This document shows, in pieces, positions 9,386 through 17,392 of a DNA stretch of 64,000 nt. Source of the DNA: Neobacillus ginsengisoli (GTDB lineage Bacteria > Bacillota > Bacilli > Bacillales_B > DSM-18226); the NCBI RefSeq assembly GCF_030813055.1, contig NZ_JAUSTW010000005.1, positions 330,148 through 394,147 of the forward strand, given 5' to 3'. The notes below the pieces were generated by a model that was given only the letters and a program-made list of their open reading frames with translations, did no database searches and had not been told where the DNA came from. Every line of letters begins with the position of its first letter. The first letter of the stretch is position 1. Made by a program: the position numbers and the translations under genes.

Positions 9386-10525
9386 TTATAATGATGTTGT
9401 CTTTCCTTCAATTAGTGAATAATCTATTATGTTCTTAACCTCTACACTATGATTCTTTATCTGATCAATTAATAATTCAATCGCTTTTCGTCCTATTTTC
9501 ATTTCATCTTGCTTTATATGTGTAAAAAAATAATCATTGTAATGGTAATCGGGATGATCAAAACAGGCAATAGAATAATCATCAGGAATCTGTTTTCCCA
9601 GGGATCTCAAGACTTGCGCAATGACAAGAGCAATTCCGTATTCACAAGCAACAAACGCAGTGATTTTTGGATTTTCCTGTATAAATTGTTTTAATTTAAT
9701 CTCATCTTCCTCAAATTCATCTAATTGCTGACATGATGTTAAGGTACTAAACAATTCCGTTAATATATAATTTGAATTTATCCCTAATCTCTTCTGAACA
9801 TAAGCAGCAGTATATCCTTGAATTCTCTCTTCGATCGAGGACGTATATTCCTCAGGCGGAGAAATAAATGCAATGTTTTTATGCCCCAGGTTTAGCAGAT
9901 AATCTGTTAGTTCTTGTGCAGCTGCTTTATTATCTGTTACTACCGAACAGCCAGGTATTCCTTTCAAATATCTATCAATTAACACCAACGGAAAACCATC
10001 CAAAACCAGTTTTAGCAGGTTTGCGGTATAATGTTGTCCACTTACCGGATAAACGATAATTCCTGCCACCCCCTGCTGCAAGAGAGAGTGTATCGCTTTT
10101 TCCTCTTCGTGCTGATCACCATATGTCAACTTAATGATTAAATGATATTTCATCTCAGAACAACGCTTCTCAATACTTTGTAAAAGCTTTTTTCCGTACC
10201 ACTCTGAAAAAAAGTCAGGCACGATCAGTCCTATCAATCCGATTGGTTCTTCACTCGTTTCATCACTTTGATCCTGCAACATCGGTTGTTTTAACACTTC
10301 AAAATCTGGTAATGACGATGCTACAAAGGACCCCTTTCCGCGAATCCGTTCAATAAGACCTATTTGCGCAAGTTTTTCTAATGCCCTTTTGGATGTAATT
10401 CTACTTACATGATACTGATCTGCTAACTCTTTTTCTGAAGGAACGCGATTATTCGGTTTTAATTGTCCGGACTTAATCTGATTGAATAAATCAACAAAAA
10501 TTTTTTCATACAAAGGTATATCCAT
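9386..10525 (-). CDS. GntR/LacI hybrid (AraR-type) transcriptional regulator
   Basis: A 379-residue paralogue of the regulator at 1524-2636. The GntR winged helix is at residues 1-70 (MDIPLYEKIFVDLF, then PSEKELADQYHVSRIT) and a LacI-type sugar-sensing domain follows (GLIGLIVPDFFSEW at the start, SIACFDHPDYHYND near the end). It lies immediately upstream of the importer/mannosidase operon in the same direction. It most likely represses that operon and is released by an imported sugar. Two such regulators flanking one operon suggests two effectors or cross-regulation. Confidence 0.88.
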   Translation of the reverse strand: MDIPLYEKIFVDLFNQIKSGQLKPNNRVPSEKELADQYHVSRITSKRALEKLAQIGLIERIRGKGSFVASSLPDFEVLKQPMLQDQSDETSEEPIGLIGLIVPDFFSEWYGKKLLQSIEKRCSEMKYHLIIKLTYGDQHEEEKAIHSLLQQGVAGIIVYPVSGQHYTANLLKLVLDGFPLVLIDRYLKGIPGCSVVTDNKAAAQELTDYLLNLGHKNIAFISPPEEYTSSIEERIQGYTAAYVQKRLGINSNYILTELFSTLTSCQQLDEFEEDEIKLKQFIQENPKITAFVACEYGIALVIAQVLRSLGKQIPDDYSIACFDHPDYHYNDYFFTHIKQDEMKIGRKAIELLIDQIKNHSVEVKNIIDYSLIEGKTTSL

Positions 10526-10597
10526 CGTTACATCATCCTGTCAATAGAGAGTTGGTATATTAAATATATCATATTTTATATCATGTTATAAATAAAA

Positions 10598-10660
10598 ATC
10601 ACCTCTTATGTACTAAAAATACAGTTTGGAGAAAACCGATTTTGGTACACTAGAGGTGAT
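10598..10660 (-). terminator. Rho-independent terminator of the iol-like operon
   Basis: Long inverted repeat ATCACCTCT...GTACTAAAA / TTTTGGTAC...AGAGGTGAT. On the minus strand it is followed by TTTTTATTTAT, placed after the oxidoreductase stop at 10711. Confidence 0.7.
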
Positions 10661-10710
10661 AGAATAAACTGTTTTTAACAAATACAACTCTCTAAATTGC
10701 ATACATATAG

Positions 10711-11802
10711 TTACATTCTGATTGTAGGAATATCAATTTCAACTTCCCTTCCAATAGCTGCGGACCGGAGAATACCATCGATAATAGCCTGGTTTATTAA
10801 AATTTGCTCACCAGGGATTGGAGCTTCTTTTCCTTCTTGAATCGCTACCACAAAATCTCGAACCTTTTCATAAAAAATATCAGTTTGATGTTTTTGAACT
10901 GGAATGGGACTTTCCGTGTGATGTCCTAAAATATCATGGAACATAGTGATCGACCCGATCCCACCGTCCCATACTCCGCTCCATGGTCCAGAACCTGCTG
11001 GTGTCACTTTTAATCCTGCATCCGTTCCTAAAAATAGTGTAGGACCGAGAGAGTCCATATGCATCGCCCAGGAGATTTTAAAGTTGAGTGCTATTCCACC
11101 CTCAAGTCTAATCAACGCCACACCAAAGTCTTCCACTTCAAACGCATCCGATTCTGGATGGTATTTCGGGTTCGTTCCAAAAAAATTGGAAGCATATGCA
11201 GATACTGTCAGAGGCTTTGGATAGCCTAGTGCATTTAATGCCATGTCAAGGGAATAACATCCTATATCAGCAAGAGCACCCGCACCGGCCAACTCCTTTC
11301 TGATAAACGTACCACCGGGTATCCCACACCTTCTCCCACCACCTGTTTGGATGTAATAAACTTTACCTAATTGACCAGATTGGATTACTCGTTTCAATTC
11401 CTTCATATTCGGATCATAACGAGGCTGGAATCCAATCGTCAGGATCTTTTCTATTTTTTTCGCGGCACTTACCATCTCAGTAGCTTGTTCAAGAGTGATA
11501 GCCATCGGTTTTTCCACTAAAACATGTTTCTCTGCCTGCAGTGAATCGATACTGACGCTATGGTGTGAATTATTGGGTGTACAAATACTGACACCATCCA
11601 AATTTAATTCTAGCAAGTTCTTATAATTATCAAAACCCAGAGCTCCCTTCAAATCGAATTTCTGGATAAACTCATCCGCCTTTCCAGGAATCACGTCTGC
11701 TATAGCCACGACTTCAACGTCAGCCATCTTTTTGTATGCAGTTACATGTTTACCGGCAATTCCACCACTTCCGATAATGCCAATCCGAACAGTTTTGGAC
11801 AT
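10711..11802 (-). CDS. Gfo/Idh/MocA-family oxidoreductase
   Basis: A 363-residue NAD(P)-dependent oxidoreductase. The Rossmann motif IGIIGSGGIAGKHVTAY is at residues 7-23, the catalytic-lysine segment HVLVEKPMAITLEQA is near residue 93, and GGGRRCGIPGG and GALADIGCYSLDMAL form the C-terminal substrate domain. ATG 11802 is preceded by GGGGG. It closes the operon that starts with iolG and stands downstream of the truncated iolB, so it may handle an inosose or related keto-polyol. The exact substrate is not clear. Confidence 0.88.
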   Translation of the reverse strand: MSKTVRIGIIGSGGIAGKHVTAYKKMADVEVVAIADVIPGKADEFIQKFDLKGALGFDNYKNLLELNLDGVSICTPNNSHHSVSIDSLQAEKHVLVEKPMAITLEQATEMVSAAKKIEKILTIGFQPRYDPNMKELKRVIQSGQLGKVYYIQTGGGRRCGIPGGTFIRKELAGAGALADIGCYSLDMALNALGYPKPLTVSAYASNFFGTNPKYHPESDAFEVEDFGVALIRLEGGIALNFKISWAMHMDSLGPTLFLGTDAGLKVTPAGSGPWSGVWDGGIGSITMFHDILGHHTESPIPVQKHQTDIFYEKVRDFVVAIQEGKEAPIPGEQILINQAIIDGILRSAAIGREVEIDIPTIRM

Positions 11803-11900
11803 ATGTTTTCCCCCATTTCATAATAATGAAATCAAAGTTCCTAGTAATTTGGTAAAATAGTGATTTAATCGAATCCTATGATTCTATTTACAATGTTTTG

Positions 11901-12194
11901 TTAAATAATTGCGAAAAGAGGGTAGGGCTCAACCCCTTTTGGAATATGAAGACACCATGGGTCTTCTTCGAACAAATTATCGCGCTTCACTTTCTGAAAA
12001 TTCCCGTTCCATTCTAAACGAACGGCTCCCTCAAGAAGCAGGATAGCCGTTTCTTTTCCGCTGTCTAAAAGAACCTCTGCTTCTCCCTCTACCAAATTGA
12101 AAATGCCGATATCCTGCAGCATATTAGGATGCTTGTTAACCATATCTGTTATCGTGGTGTAGCCTTGTTTTAACTCCCCAAGCTTTTCATACAT
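11901..12194 (-). pseudogene. iolB: Truncated iolB-like (5-deoxy-glucuronate isomerase) N-terminal fragment
   Basis: 97 codons with a good ribosome-binding site (AAAGGAGG) and ATG 12194. The reading contains IFNLVEGEAEVLLDSGKE, LLEGAVRLEWNG and EDPWCLHIPKGVE, which correspond to the first cupin of KduI/IolB-type isomerases. These proteins are normally about 260-280 residues; here homology stops after PKGVE and TAA follows eight codons later. The second cupin with the metal-binding His/Glu residues is absent. It is therefore probably a deletion relic of 5-deoxy-glucuronate isomerase. A small free-standing cupin is the alternative. Confidence 0.65.
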
Positions 12195-12271
12195 CTAGTG
12201 AAACCTCCTTTTCATGCCCAACACTTTGAAACATGTGCATATGTCGTTTTACCATTTCATCAGTTCCTTCT

Positions 12272-13168
12272 TTATAATCCGCTCGTTTCACGGATATATT
12301 GGCGTGCCTTTACTGCATATTCAAAAGGATTCGCCAAATGAGGATCCTGTTCAGCTTCAACTACCATCCATCCTTTATAACCAGCTGCATCCAATGCCTC
12401 GAACACCGGTTTAAAGTCTATGCCTCCGTCTCCCGGAACAGTAAATACTCCAGCTTTAACTGCTTGAAGAAAACTCAGTTTCTCTTCTCTGACCTTATTG
12501 GCCAAATCAATACGGACATCCTTTAGATGTACATGATGAATCCGATCAATATGTTTATATAAAACTTGTAAATAATCCTCACCGGAAAACACAAGGTGGC
12601 CGGTATCATAAAGAAGCGACACTTTCACAGGATCCGTTTCAGCCATTAGCCGGTCAATTTCTTCTGCCGTTTGTACCCCTGTGCCCATATGGTGGTGGTA
12701 TACAATTTTCATATCCTTTTCAGCCGCCAGATCACCAAGATGTTGCAAACCGGTGGCTAGAAGCTGCCACTCCTCATCCGAAAAGACAGGCTTCCTGTCA
12801 AACAATGCGGTTTCCATTTGTCCTTGAATACTATTGCCTTGTTCAGAAACTACGATGACCTTTGCACCCATTTCAAGTAAAAAATCACGGTGTGCTTTAA
12901 AAGCTTCCGCTGTTTCTTCCAGCGGTCTGGAGGTTAAAAAAGCACTAAACCAAGCACTTGCGATTTCCAAGCCACGCAATGACAATGTTTTCTTAAGGAC
13001 TGCAGTATTGCGCGGATACTTATTTCCAACCTCACTTCCTGAAAAACCGGCAAGTGCCATTTCGCTGATGCATTGCTCAAATGTGATGTCACCGCCGAGC
13101 TCAGGCATATCATCATTCGTCCAGCCAATTGGCGCAATCGCCAATTTTACTTGATTACCCTCAAACAT
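12272..13168 (-). CDS. iolE: Inosose dehydratase IolE-like (TIM-barrel sugar isomerase family)
   Basis: 298 residues, normal for IolE, which dehydrates scyllo-inosose to the trione in myo-inositol breakdown. The N-terminus [19 protein letters not shown] closely matches the IolE signature (IAPIGWxNDDMPE). Metal-site segments [15 protein letters not shown] (about residue 152) and [12 protein letters not shown] (about 180), and HHVHLKDVR (about 206), are all present. ATG 13168 lies 14 bp after the stop of the broken iolD, with GGAG before it. The gene looks intact although both its operon neighbours are damaged. Confidence 0.88.
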   Translation of the reverse strand: MFEGNQVKLAIAPIGWTNDDMPELGGDITFEQCISEMALAGFSGSEVGNKYPRNTAVLKKTLSLRGLEIASAWFSAFLTSRPLEETAEAFKAHRDFLLEMGAKVIVVSEQGNSIQGQMETALFDRKPVFSDEEWQLLATGLQHLGDLAAEKDMKIVYHHHMGTGVQTAEEIDRLMAETDPVKVSLLYDTGHLVFSGEDYLQVLYKHIDRIHHVHLKDVRIDLANKVREEKLSFLQAVKAGVFTVPGDGGIDFKPVFEALDAAGYKGWMVVEAEQDPHLANPFEYAVKARQYIRETSGL

Positions 13169-13182
13169 GTATCTCCACCCCC

Positions 13183-13459
13183 TTAGTACGCACGCGCTTT
13201 TTCAATATTTGATTGTTTGTTTTTAAATGCTTTCAGGATGCTTTCTTTTTCCGATACTTCTGCCATCGCCCGTCATCGCATATACTTCTTTCTCCGGCTC
13301 CGCAATCTTTACAGCACCGTTCTCAGCAGGATTGGTTAACACACGCATTGCATTCAGCATGGTAGACATTAACTGCTTCGGACGGGTGACACGGTCCCAA
13401 TACTTACTCACAGAACGAAAGGCATCATTTGTAATTCTAGCGGGTTCATATTCTCCCAT
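13183..13459 (-). pseudogene. iolD: iolD relic with large internal deletion and frameshift
   Basis: The first 60 or so codons read [20 protein letters not shown] and [20 protein letters not shown], a piece from about residues 140-190 of IolD (the ThDP-dependent trihydroxycyclohexanedione hydrolase, normally about 640 residues). After a junction near 13265 another frame reads [20 protein letters not shown] and ends EKARAY-stop at 13183, which matches the IolD C-terminus. Roughly 430 internal codons and the N-terminus are gone, and the two pieces are out of frame. The ring-cleavage step cannot be performed by this gene. Confidence 0.8.
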
Positions 13460-13508
13460 CCTTTTCCCTCAAAAATATTATGTTATTGCAAACATTTTAA
13501 CTAGGTTA

Positions 13509-14531
13509 CTAGATAACAGCTGATTGCTGAACGTGCTTAAACTGAACAGGCAGACCGGTTTCAAGCGATTTTTTTGCTGCTTCTGCAATGCGTTGTGCCT
13601 GCAAGCCATCAAAGCCCGTACAGCTAATTGGCTGATTCTCGAGGATGGCATTAGTAAACTCCTTTACTTCGTCAATATAGGCCTGGGTATAACGTTCTAG
13701 GAAAAAGTACAGCGGTTTTCCCTTTGAAACATGGGCAGCAGTTGAAACCTCTACTGTATTAGCACGGTTGTTGTCCGCTTGCGCAGCCCCCTTTTCACCA
13801 AATATTTCCAGCCTCTGATCATATCCATAAACTGCACGACGGCTATTATCAATCACTCCAAGTGCTCCGTTCGCGAATTTTAAAGAAATAATAGCTGTAT
13901 CAATATCTCCCGCATCTTCAAAAGCTTTATCCACTAACACAGCCCCGATGGCATTTACCTCCACGATCTCACTGTTCATGATATAGCGGGCCGTATCAAA
14001 GTCGTGAATGGTCATGTCCATAAACATTCCACCTGACGATTTTATATATTCAACACCCGGCGGTTCGGGATCCCTTGACGTTATTCGTAAAATATGTGGC
14101 GAACCAATATCACCATCTTTAACGAGCTGGCGGATTTTGCGGAAATTAGGATCAAATCGGCGATTAAAACCAACTTGAAGCTTTACACCCGCCTTTTCAA
14201 CTGCAGCAAGTGCCTCTTCGGTTTCTTCCACGGTAAAACTAATCGGTTTTTCACAGAAGATATGTTTCCCTGCTGCGGCAGCTTCTTTAATAATGGCTGT
14301 ATGTGTATTAGTCGGTGAACAAATAAATACAGCATGAATTTCGGGATCATTCAGGATGTCTTGATAATTTGTGGTTAACACTTCAATTTGTTTCTCTCTT
14401 GCCCATGATTCAAGGTGCACAATTGCGACATCTGACACACTTTTCACCCTGATATTGGGAATGTTTCTCAAATTGTCTACATGTATTTTCCCAATCCGTC
14501 CGGCTCCGATAATTCCTACAGTCAATGTCAT
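13509..14531 (-). CDS. iolG: Inositol 2-dehydrogenase
   Basis: A 340-residue NAD-dependent oxidoreductase that converts myo-inositol to scyllo-inosose. It shows the Rossmann motif VGIIGAGRIGKIHVDNL at residues 5-21, GKHIFCEKPISFTVEE with the catalytic Lys near 95, GFNRRFDPNF near 123, and SGGMFMDMTIHDFDTARY with the catalytic Asp/His near 170, all hallmarks of IolG. ATG 14531 follows AAAGGAGG. The promoter and two LacI-type operators lie directly upstream. It is the first gene of the operon with relic iolD, iolE and relic iolB. Confidence 0.92.
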   Translation of the reverse strand: MTLTVGIIGAGRIGKIHVDNLRNIPNIRVKSVSDVAIVHLESWAREKQIEVLTTNYQDILNDPEIHAVFICSPTNTHTAIIKEAAAAGKHIFCEKPISFTVEETEEALAAVEKAGVKLQVGFNRRFDPNFRKIRQLVKDGDIGSPHILRITSRDPEPPGVEYIKSSGGMFMDMTIHDFDTARYIMNSEIVEVNAIGAVLVDKAFEDAGDIDTAIISLKFANGALGVIDNSRRAVYGYDQRLEIFGEKGAAQADNNRANTVEVSTAAHVSKGKPLYFFLERYTQAYIDEVKEFTNAILENQPISCTGFDGLQAQRIAEAAKKSLETGLPVQFKHVQQSAVI

Positions 14532-14568
14532 TACTTTATCCTCCTTTTATGTATGGTAGAACAATAAA

Positions 14569-14618
14569 GTTAAGCGCTTTCTCTAGTATAATTATACATA
14601 TTCTTATTTCAATCTCAA
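14569..14618 (-). promoter_or_regulatory. iolG promoter with overlapping operator
   Basis: On the minus strand a -35 TTGAGA (14613-14618), a 16-bp spacer and a -10 TATAAT (14591-14596) precede iolG. The operator half-match AGAAAGCGCTTAAC (14569-14582) covers the expected transcription start, so a bound repressor would block initiation. Confidence 0.7.
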
Positions 14619-14646
14619 AATTATTTTGATTTTTGAAAAAATTTTA

Positions 14647-14660
14647 GTTAAGCGCTTAAC
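14647..14660. promoter_or_regulatory. LacI-type operator, perfect palindrome
   Basis: GTTAAGCGCTTAAC is a perfect 14-bp palindrome with the central CG step typical of LacI/GalR operators. It is 78 bp from the second copy at 14569-14582, a spacing that would allow looping. It lies just downstream of the lacI-type gene stop (14694). Confidence 0.75.
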
Positions 14661-14693
14661 CCAAAGCTAATGGAAAGCTTCCGTTACCATCGA

Positions 14694-15719
14694 TCAGCTT
14701 TGTTTAGATGAATCTTTTTCATTTAAATCTCTTACTGACTCCCGCTCAACAATTGTTGGCGCAAGCATTATCCGATGCTTAGGAAGAGCGGGGTTTTCAA
14801 TCGACTGCAGCAGTTGATGAATAGCATAATGAGCTAATTCAGAAATAGGCTGTGCAATTGTCGTTAAGCCTGGGTCCGTTATTTCCGCGTGAATCGTGTT
14901 ATCAAAACCAATGATTGATAGATCATTCGGAATAGATATTTTTGCTTTCCGGGCTTCATTAATAAAAACCGCAGCAATTAAATCGGTAGAAGCAAAAACG
15001 GCAGTTGGCTTTTCCTCCAACATAAATATTTGATGGGAAGCTTTTTTCGCTTCTTCAATGATAGATTTTGATTGGATAACCAATGTGTTATCAATGTTAA
15101 TTCCTTCATCAACAAGTGACTGAATAAAGCCGTCTAATCTCAATTTACCGCTGGCACGTTCGATTTCTGTGATAATGGCAATATTTCGATGACCTTTCTC
15201 TAATAAGTATCGGCCCGCAAGATATCCCCCTTTTAAGTCATCAGTAGTAACAACTTGTGAAGTTAAAGCTAGATGGCCAATTGAAAACATTAGGAAAGGA
15301 ATTTTCCGATTGTTAAGCTTTTTCAGTACATTCAACTCTACTGGTTCAGTTGCTATGATAATGCCGTCAACTTGCTTTTTTATTAAGAGATCCAAATAGT
15401 CCTGCTCACGATCTCGATGATAATCTGTGCTGCACAATATCATCGAGTAACCCGTTATCCGAGCATTGTTTTCGAGAGCCCGTGCGACTTCAGCAAAAAA
15501 GGGGTTAGCTATATCAGGAACAAGTACACCAATTGTGAACGTTTTCTTTCCCGTTAACGCTGCAGCTACACTGCTCGGATGATAATCAAGTTCTTGCATG
15601 ATATCAAAGACCTTTTTTTTCGTTTTCTCACTGATTCTTCCAGTATTATTTATTATTTTGGATACTGTTGCAATCGACACATTGGCTTCCTTAGCTACAT
15701 CATAAATGGTTGGTTTCAT
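14694..15719 (-). CDS. LacI-family transcriptional regulator
   Basis: A 341-residue repressor. The LacI helix-turn-helix and hinge are plain at residues 1-60 (TIYDVAKEANVSIATVSKII, then YHPSSVAAALTGKKT), followed by a periplasmic-binding-like sensor with TDDLKGGYLAGRYLLEKGH and IIGFDNTIHAEITDPGLT. Genes adjacent on the same strand are the iol-like operon, and two GTTAAGCGCTTAAC-type operators lie between. It therefore very probably controls that operon, whereas Bacillus subtilis uses the DeoR-type IolR. The effector is unknown. Confidence 0.9.
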   Translation of the reverse strand: MKPTIYDVAKEANVSIATVSKIINNTGRISEKTKKKVFDIMQELDYHPSSVAAALTGKKTFTIGVLVPDIANPFFAEVARALENNARITGYSMILCSTDYHRDREQDYLDLLIKKQVDGIIIATEPVELNVLKKLNNRKIPFLMFSIGHLALTSQVVTTDDLKGGYLAGRYLLEKGHRNIAIITEIERASGKLRLDGFIQSLVDEGINIDNTLVIQSKSIIEEAKKASHQIFMLEEKPTAVFASTDLIAAVFINEARKAKISIPNDLSIIGFDNTIHAEITDPGLTTIAQPISELAHYAIHQLLQSIENPALPKHRIMLAPTIVERESVRDLNEKDSSKQS

Positions 15720-15851
15720 GGTATACTCCTCTTCGTGATTGTTAGGTTCGTCTTCCTTCAGATTTTTAATTTAATTTTAAAACAACTATCTAAAAAAATG
15801 TACACGGTTTTACGAAAGTCCGAAACTAATGATCCCGAACGGGACATTAAA

Positions 15852-15897
15852 AGGCGGAGTCAGTAGTGAGTGAAAAATCTCACTACCGACTCCGCCT
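15852..15897 (-). terminator. Rho-independent terminator of the aquaporin gene
   Basis: Long hairpin AGGCGGAGTC(A/G)GTAGTGAG / CTCACTAC(C/T)GACTCCGCCT with TTTTAAT after it on the minus strand, 58 bp past the aquaporin stop. Confidence 0.8.
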
Positions 15898-15955
15898 ATT
15901 TGTTTTTGACTATCCATCTATAACACTCGACATACTGCGGGAGATGAATGTCACT

Positions 15956-16621
15956 TTATTTTTCAGTGTTGAATACAAATTTCCCCACAAGAGCCGCAAT
16001 GATACCACCTAAGATTGGGGCAACGATATATATCCATAATTGAGAAACAGCTTTTCCGCCAGCAAATATTGCTGGTGCAAGGCTCCGTGCAGGGTTAACA
16101 GAAGATCCTGTCAATGGAATACCAAATAAGTGGACTAACACTAATGTAAGACCAATTACAAGTCCAGCTAAAGAGGCATTACCATTTTTACCTGTTACGA
16201 CCATAATAACTAAAATAAAGACGAATGTTAATACAGCTTCAACTAAGAACGCACCCGAATATCCAAGCTTTTCAAAGCCATTTTGTCCTAGATTATCTAT
16301 AGACATGTTTGATAATTTTAAAAAGGCTACTAAAATTGCAGTTCCTAAAAAAGCACCTAAAACTTGTGCTACTAAATAACAAAGAAGTTCTGAAGCATTT
16401 ATTCGTTTGTTTACAAACATCGCAATTGACACTGCCGGGTTGATGTGGCATCCAGAAATGGTTCCGATACTATATGCCATTGCAACAAGGGATAATCCGA
16501 AGGCCAGAGCAATACCTAAAATACCAATTCCTTGTATTCCCCCACCTAAAACAATTGTTCCAGTTCCGAACAAAACCAGTACAAAAGTACCGATAAATTC
16601 AGCAACTCCCTTTTTAAGCAT
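15956..16621 (-). CDS. Aquaporin / MIP-family channel (AqpZ-like)
   Basis: A 221-residue membrane channel with six spans and two re-entrant loops carrying the dual NPA boxes: GCHINPAVSIAMF near residue 60 and GSSVNPARSLAPA near residue 178. The short loops and overall size are nearer to water channels (AqpZ) than to GlpF. No glycerol genes are adjacent. The gene is a single transcription unit with its own terminator. Which solute passes is a family-level inference. Confidence 0.9.
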   Translation of the reverse strand: MLKKGVAEFIGTFVLVLFGTGTIVLGGGIQGIGILGIALAFGLSLVAMAYSIGTISGCHINPAVSIAMFVNKRINASELLCYLVAQVLGAFLGTAILVAFLKLSNMSIDNLGQNGFEKLGYSGAFLVEAVLTFVFILVIMVVTGKNGNASLAGLVIGLTLVLVHLFGIPLTGSSVNPARSLAPAIFAGGKAVSQLWIYIVAPILGGIIAALVGKFVFNTEK

Positions 16622-16968
16622 AATACCCCTCCTTACACGTAGTTGAATCGCATTTTTTCATTTGAATAGGGTAATTTTGTAGGCTTTTTAAATTTGGCTG
16701 TCCTGGATGCGTAAGCCATTTACGAAACGTTAAGATTTAAGTTATTGGTATCTTAGAGCTCTAAGTTACTATGAATATATGACATATATGAGTCATTTTA
16801 GACTTTTTTTGTGTCTACTTTTTTGATCTAATTTCAAATTACTTCTTATCTTAAAAGTGAGTAATATCAACATGTGCCAATACTGTAATACTTCTAACAA
16901 ATTTCGCCAAGATAGGTTTTTTTAATTAGCTTATTAAATTTTATTAATATCATCGATTAGAACAATTA
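16622..16968. other. Intergenic region, no gene seen
   Basis: AT-rich gap of about 350 bp between the aquaporin start and the terminator of the tRNA operon. I see no convincing ORF, RNA or repeat. It must hold the aquaporin promoter. Confidence 0.5.
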
Positions 16969-17009
16969 AAAAACGCTAAACTCAAACTAAAATTGAGTTT
17001 AGCGTTTTT
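16969..17009 (-). terminator. Rho-independent terminator of the tRNA/tmRNA/SRP-like operon
   Basis: Stem AAAACGCTAAACTCAA / TTGAGTTTAGCGTTTT with a 7-nt loop and a T-run on the minus strand. It begins 16 bp after the 3' end of the SRP-like RNA, marking the end of the RNA operon. Confidence 0.8.
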
Positions 17010-17024
17010 CTTTTTTTGTATGTA

Positions 17025-17100
17025 ATAGCCCACACAATTTCACTAGTTATGGCTGCTGCGTTCCCGCCCTGACCCGTTCTTAGTGTCCTCGTTGGACTAT
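17025..17100 (-). ncRNA. Short SRP-like RNA (4.5S type, domain IV only)
   Basis: On the minus strand this stretch reads GGGTCAGG, GCG-GGAA-CGC, AGCAGCC: the SRP domain IV signature, with the GGAA tetraloop on a GCG/CGC stem and the asymmetric loop formed by UCAG and AGCA. Further out, CACTA pairs with TAGTG, ACGA with TTGT, and the ends ATAGTCC/GGGCTAT close a single rod of 76 nt. This is the compact form without an Alu domain; Bacillus SRP RNA is normally about 270 nt. It starts 3 nt after tRNA-Asn and is followed by the operon terminator. It would bind the Ffh M domain if expressed; a second SRP RNA or a relic are both possible. Confidence 0.7.
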
Positions 17101-17102
17101 GA

Positions 17103-17174
17103 CTCCGCAGGTAGGACTCGAACCTACGACCGATCGGTTAACAGCCGATAGCTCTACCACTGAGCTACTGCGGA
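17103..17174 (-). tRNA. tRNA-Asn (GTT)
   Basis: A full 72-nt cloverleaf: acceptor TCCGCAG/CTGCGGA, anticodon loop CTGTTAA with anticodon GTT, and T-loop TTCGAGT. CCA is not encoded; the 3' end runs directly into the SRP-like RNA. It is the last tRNA of the operon. Confidence 0.95.
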
Positions 17175-17209
17175 ATAATGGTTAGTTATTTTGCTAGCAC
17201 AGAAATCTT

Positions 17210-17294
17210 TGGTGCGGGTGAAGGGAGTCGAACCCCCACGCCCTGCGGCGCCAGATCCTAAGTCTGGTGCGTCTGCCAATTCCGCCACACCCGC
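17210..17294 (-). tRNA. tRNA-Leu (TAG)
   Basis: A class II tRNA of 85 nt including an encoded CCA. Acceptor GCGGGTG/CACCCGC, anticodon loop CTTAGGA with anticodon TAG, and a long variable arm (GCGCCGCAGGGCGT). The sequence is practically identical to the standard Bacillus form. Confidence 0.95.
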
Positions 17295-17320
17295 AAAAAA
17301 GTTGTTTTTTAATGATTTAA

Positions 17321-17383
17321 TGGTGCCGACTAGAGGACTTGAACCCCCAACCAACTGATTCCTACCAATTGATCTAAACCGGC
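17321..17383 (-). pseudogene. tRNA-Thr relic lacking its anticodon
   Basis: The 5' half GCCGGTTTAGATCAATTGG and the 3' half GGTTGGGGGTTCAAGTCC...TCGGCACCA match a tRNA-Thr. Between them about 13 nt are missing, comprising the 3' side of the D stem, the 5' anticodon stem and the anticodon loop. At 63 nt with an encoded CCA it cannot decode. The first acceptor pairs (GCCGG.../...TCGGC) are also imperfect. It lies between tmRNA and tRNA-Leu in the same operon. Confidence 0.8.
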
Positions 17384-17392
17384 ATAGTTAAG

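Noticed and set aside
17154..17354. 66-codon ORF over the tRNA genes
   Set aside because: It is the translation of tRNA-Leu and its neighbours, with a sequence typical of tRNA-derived false ORFs.
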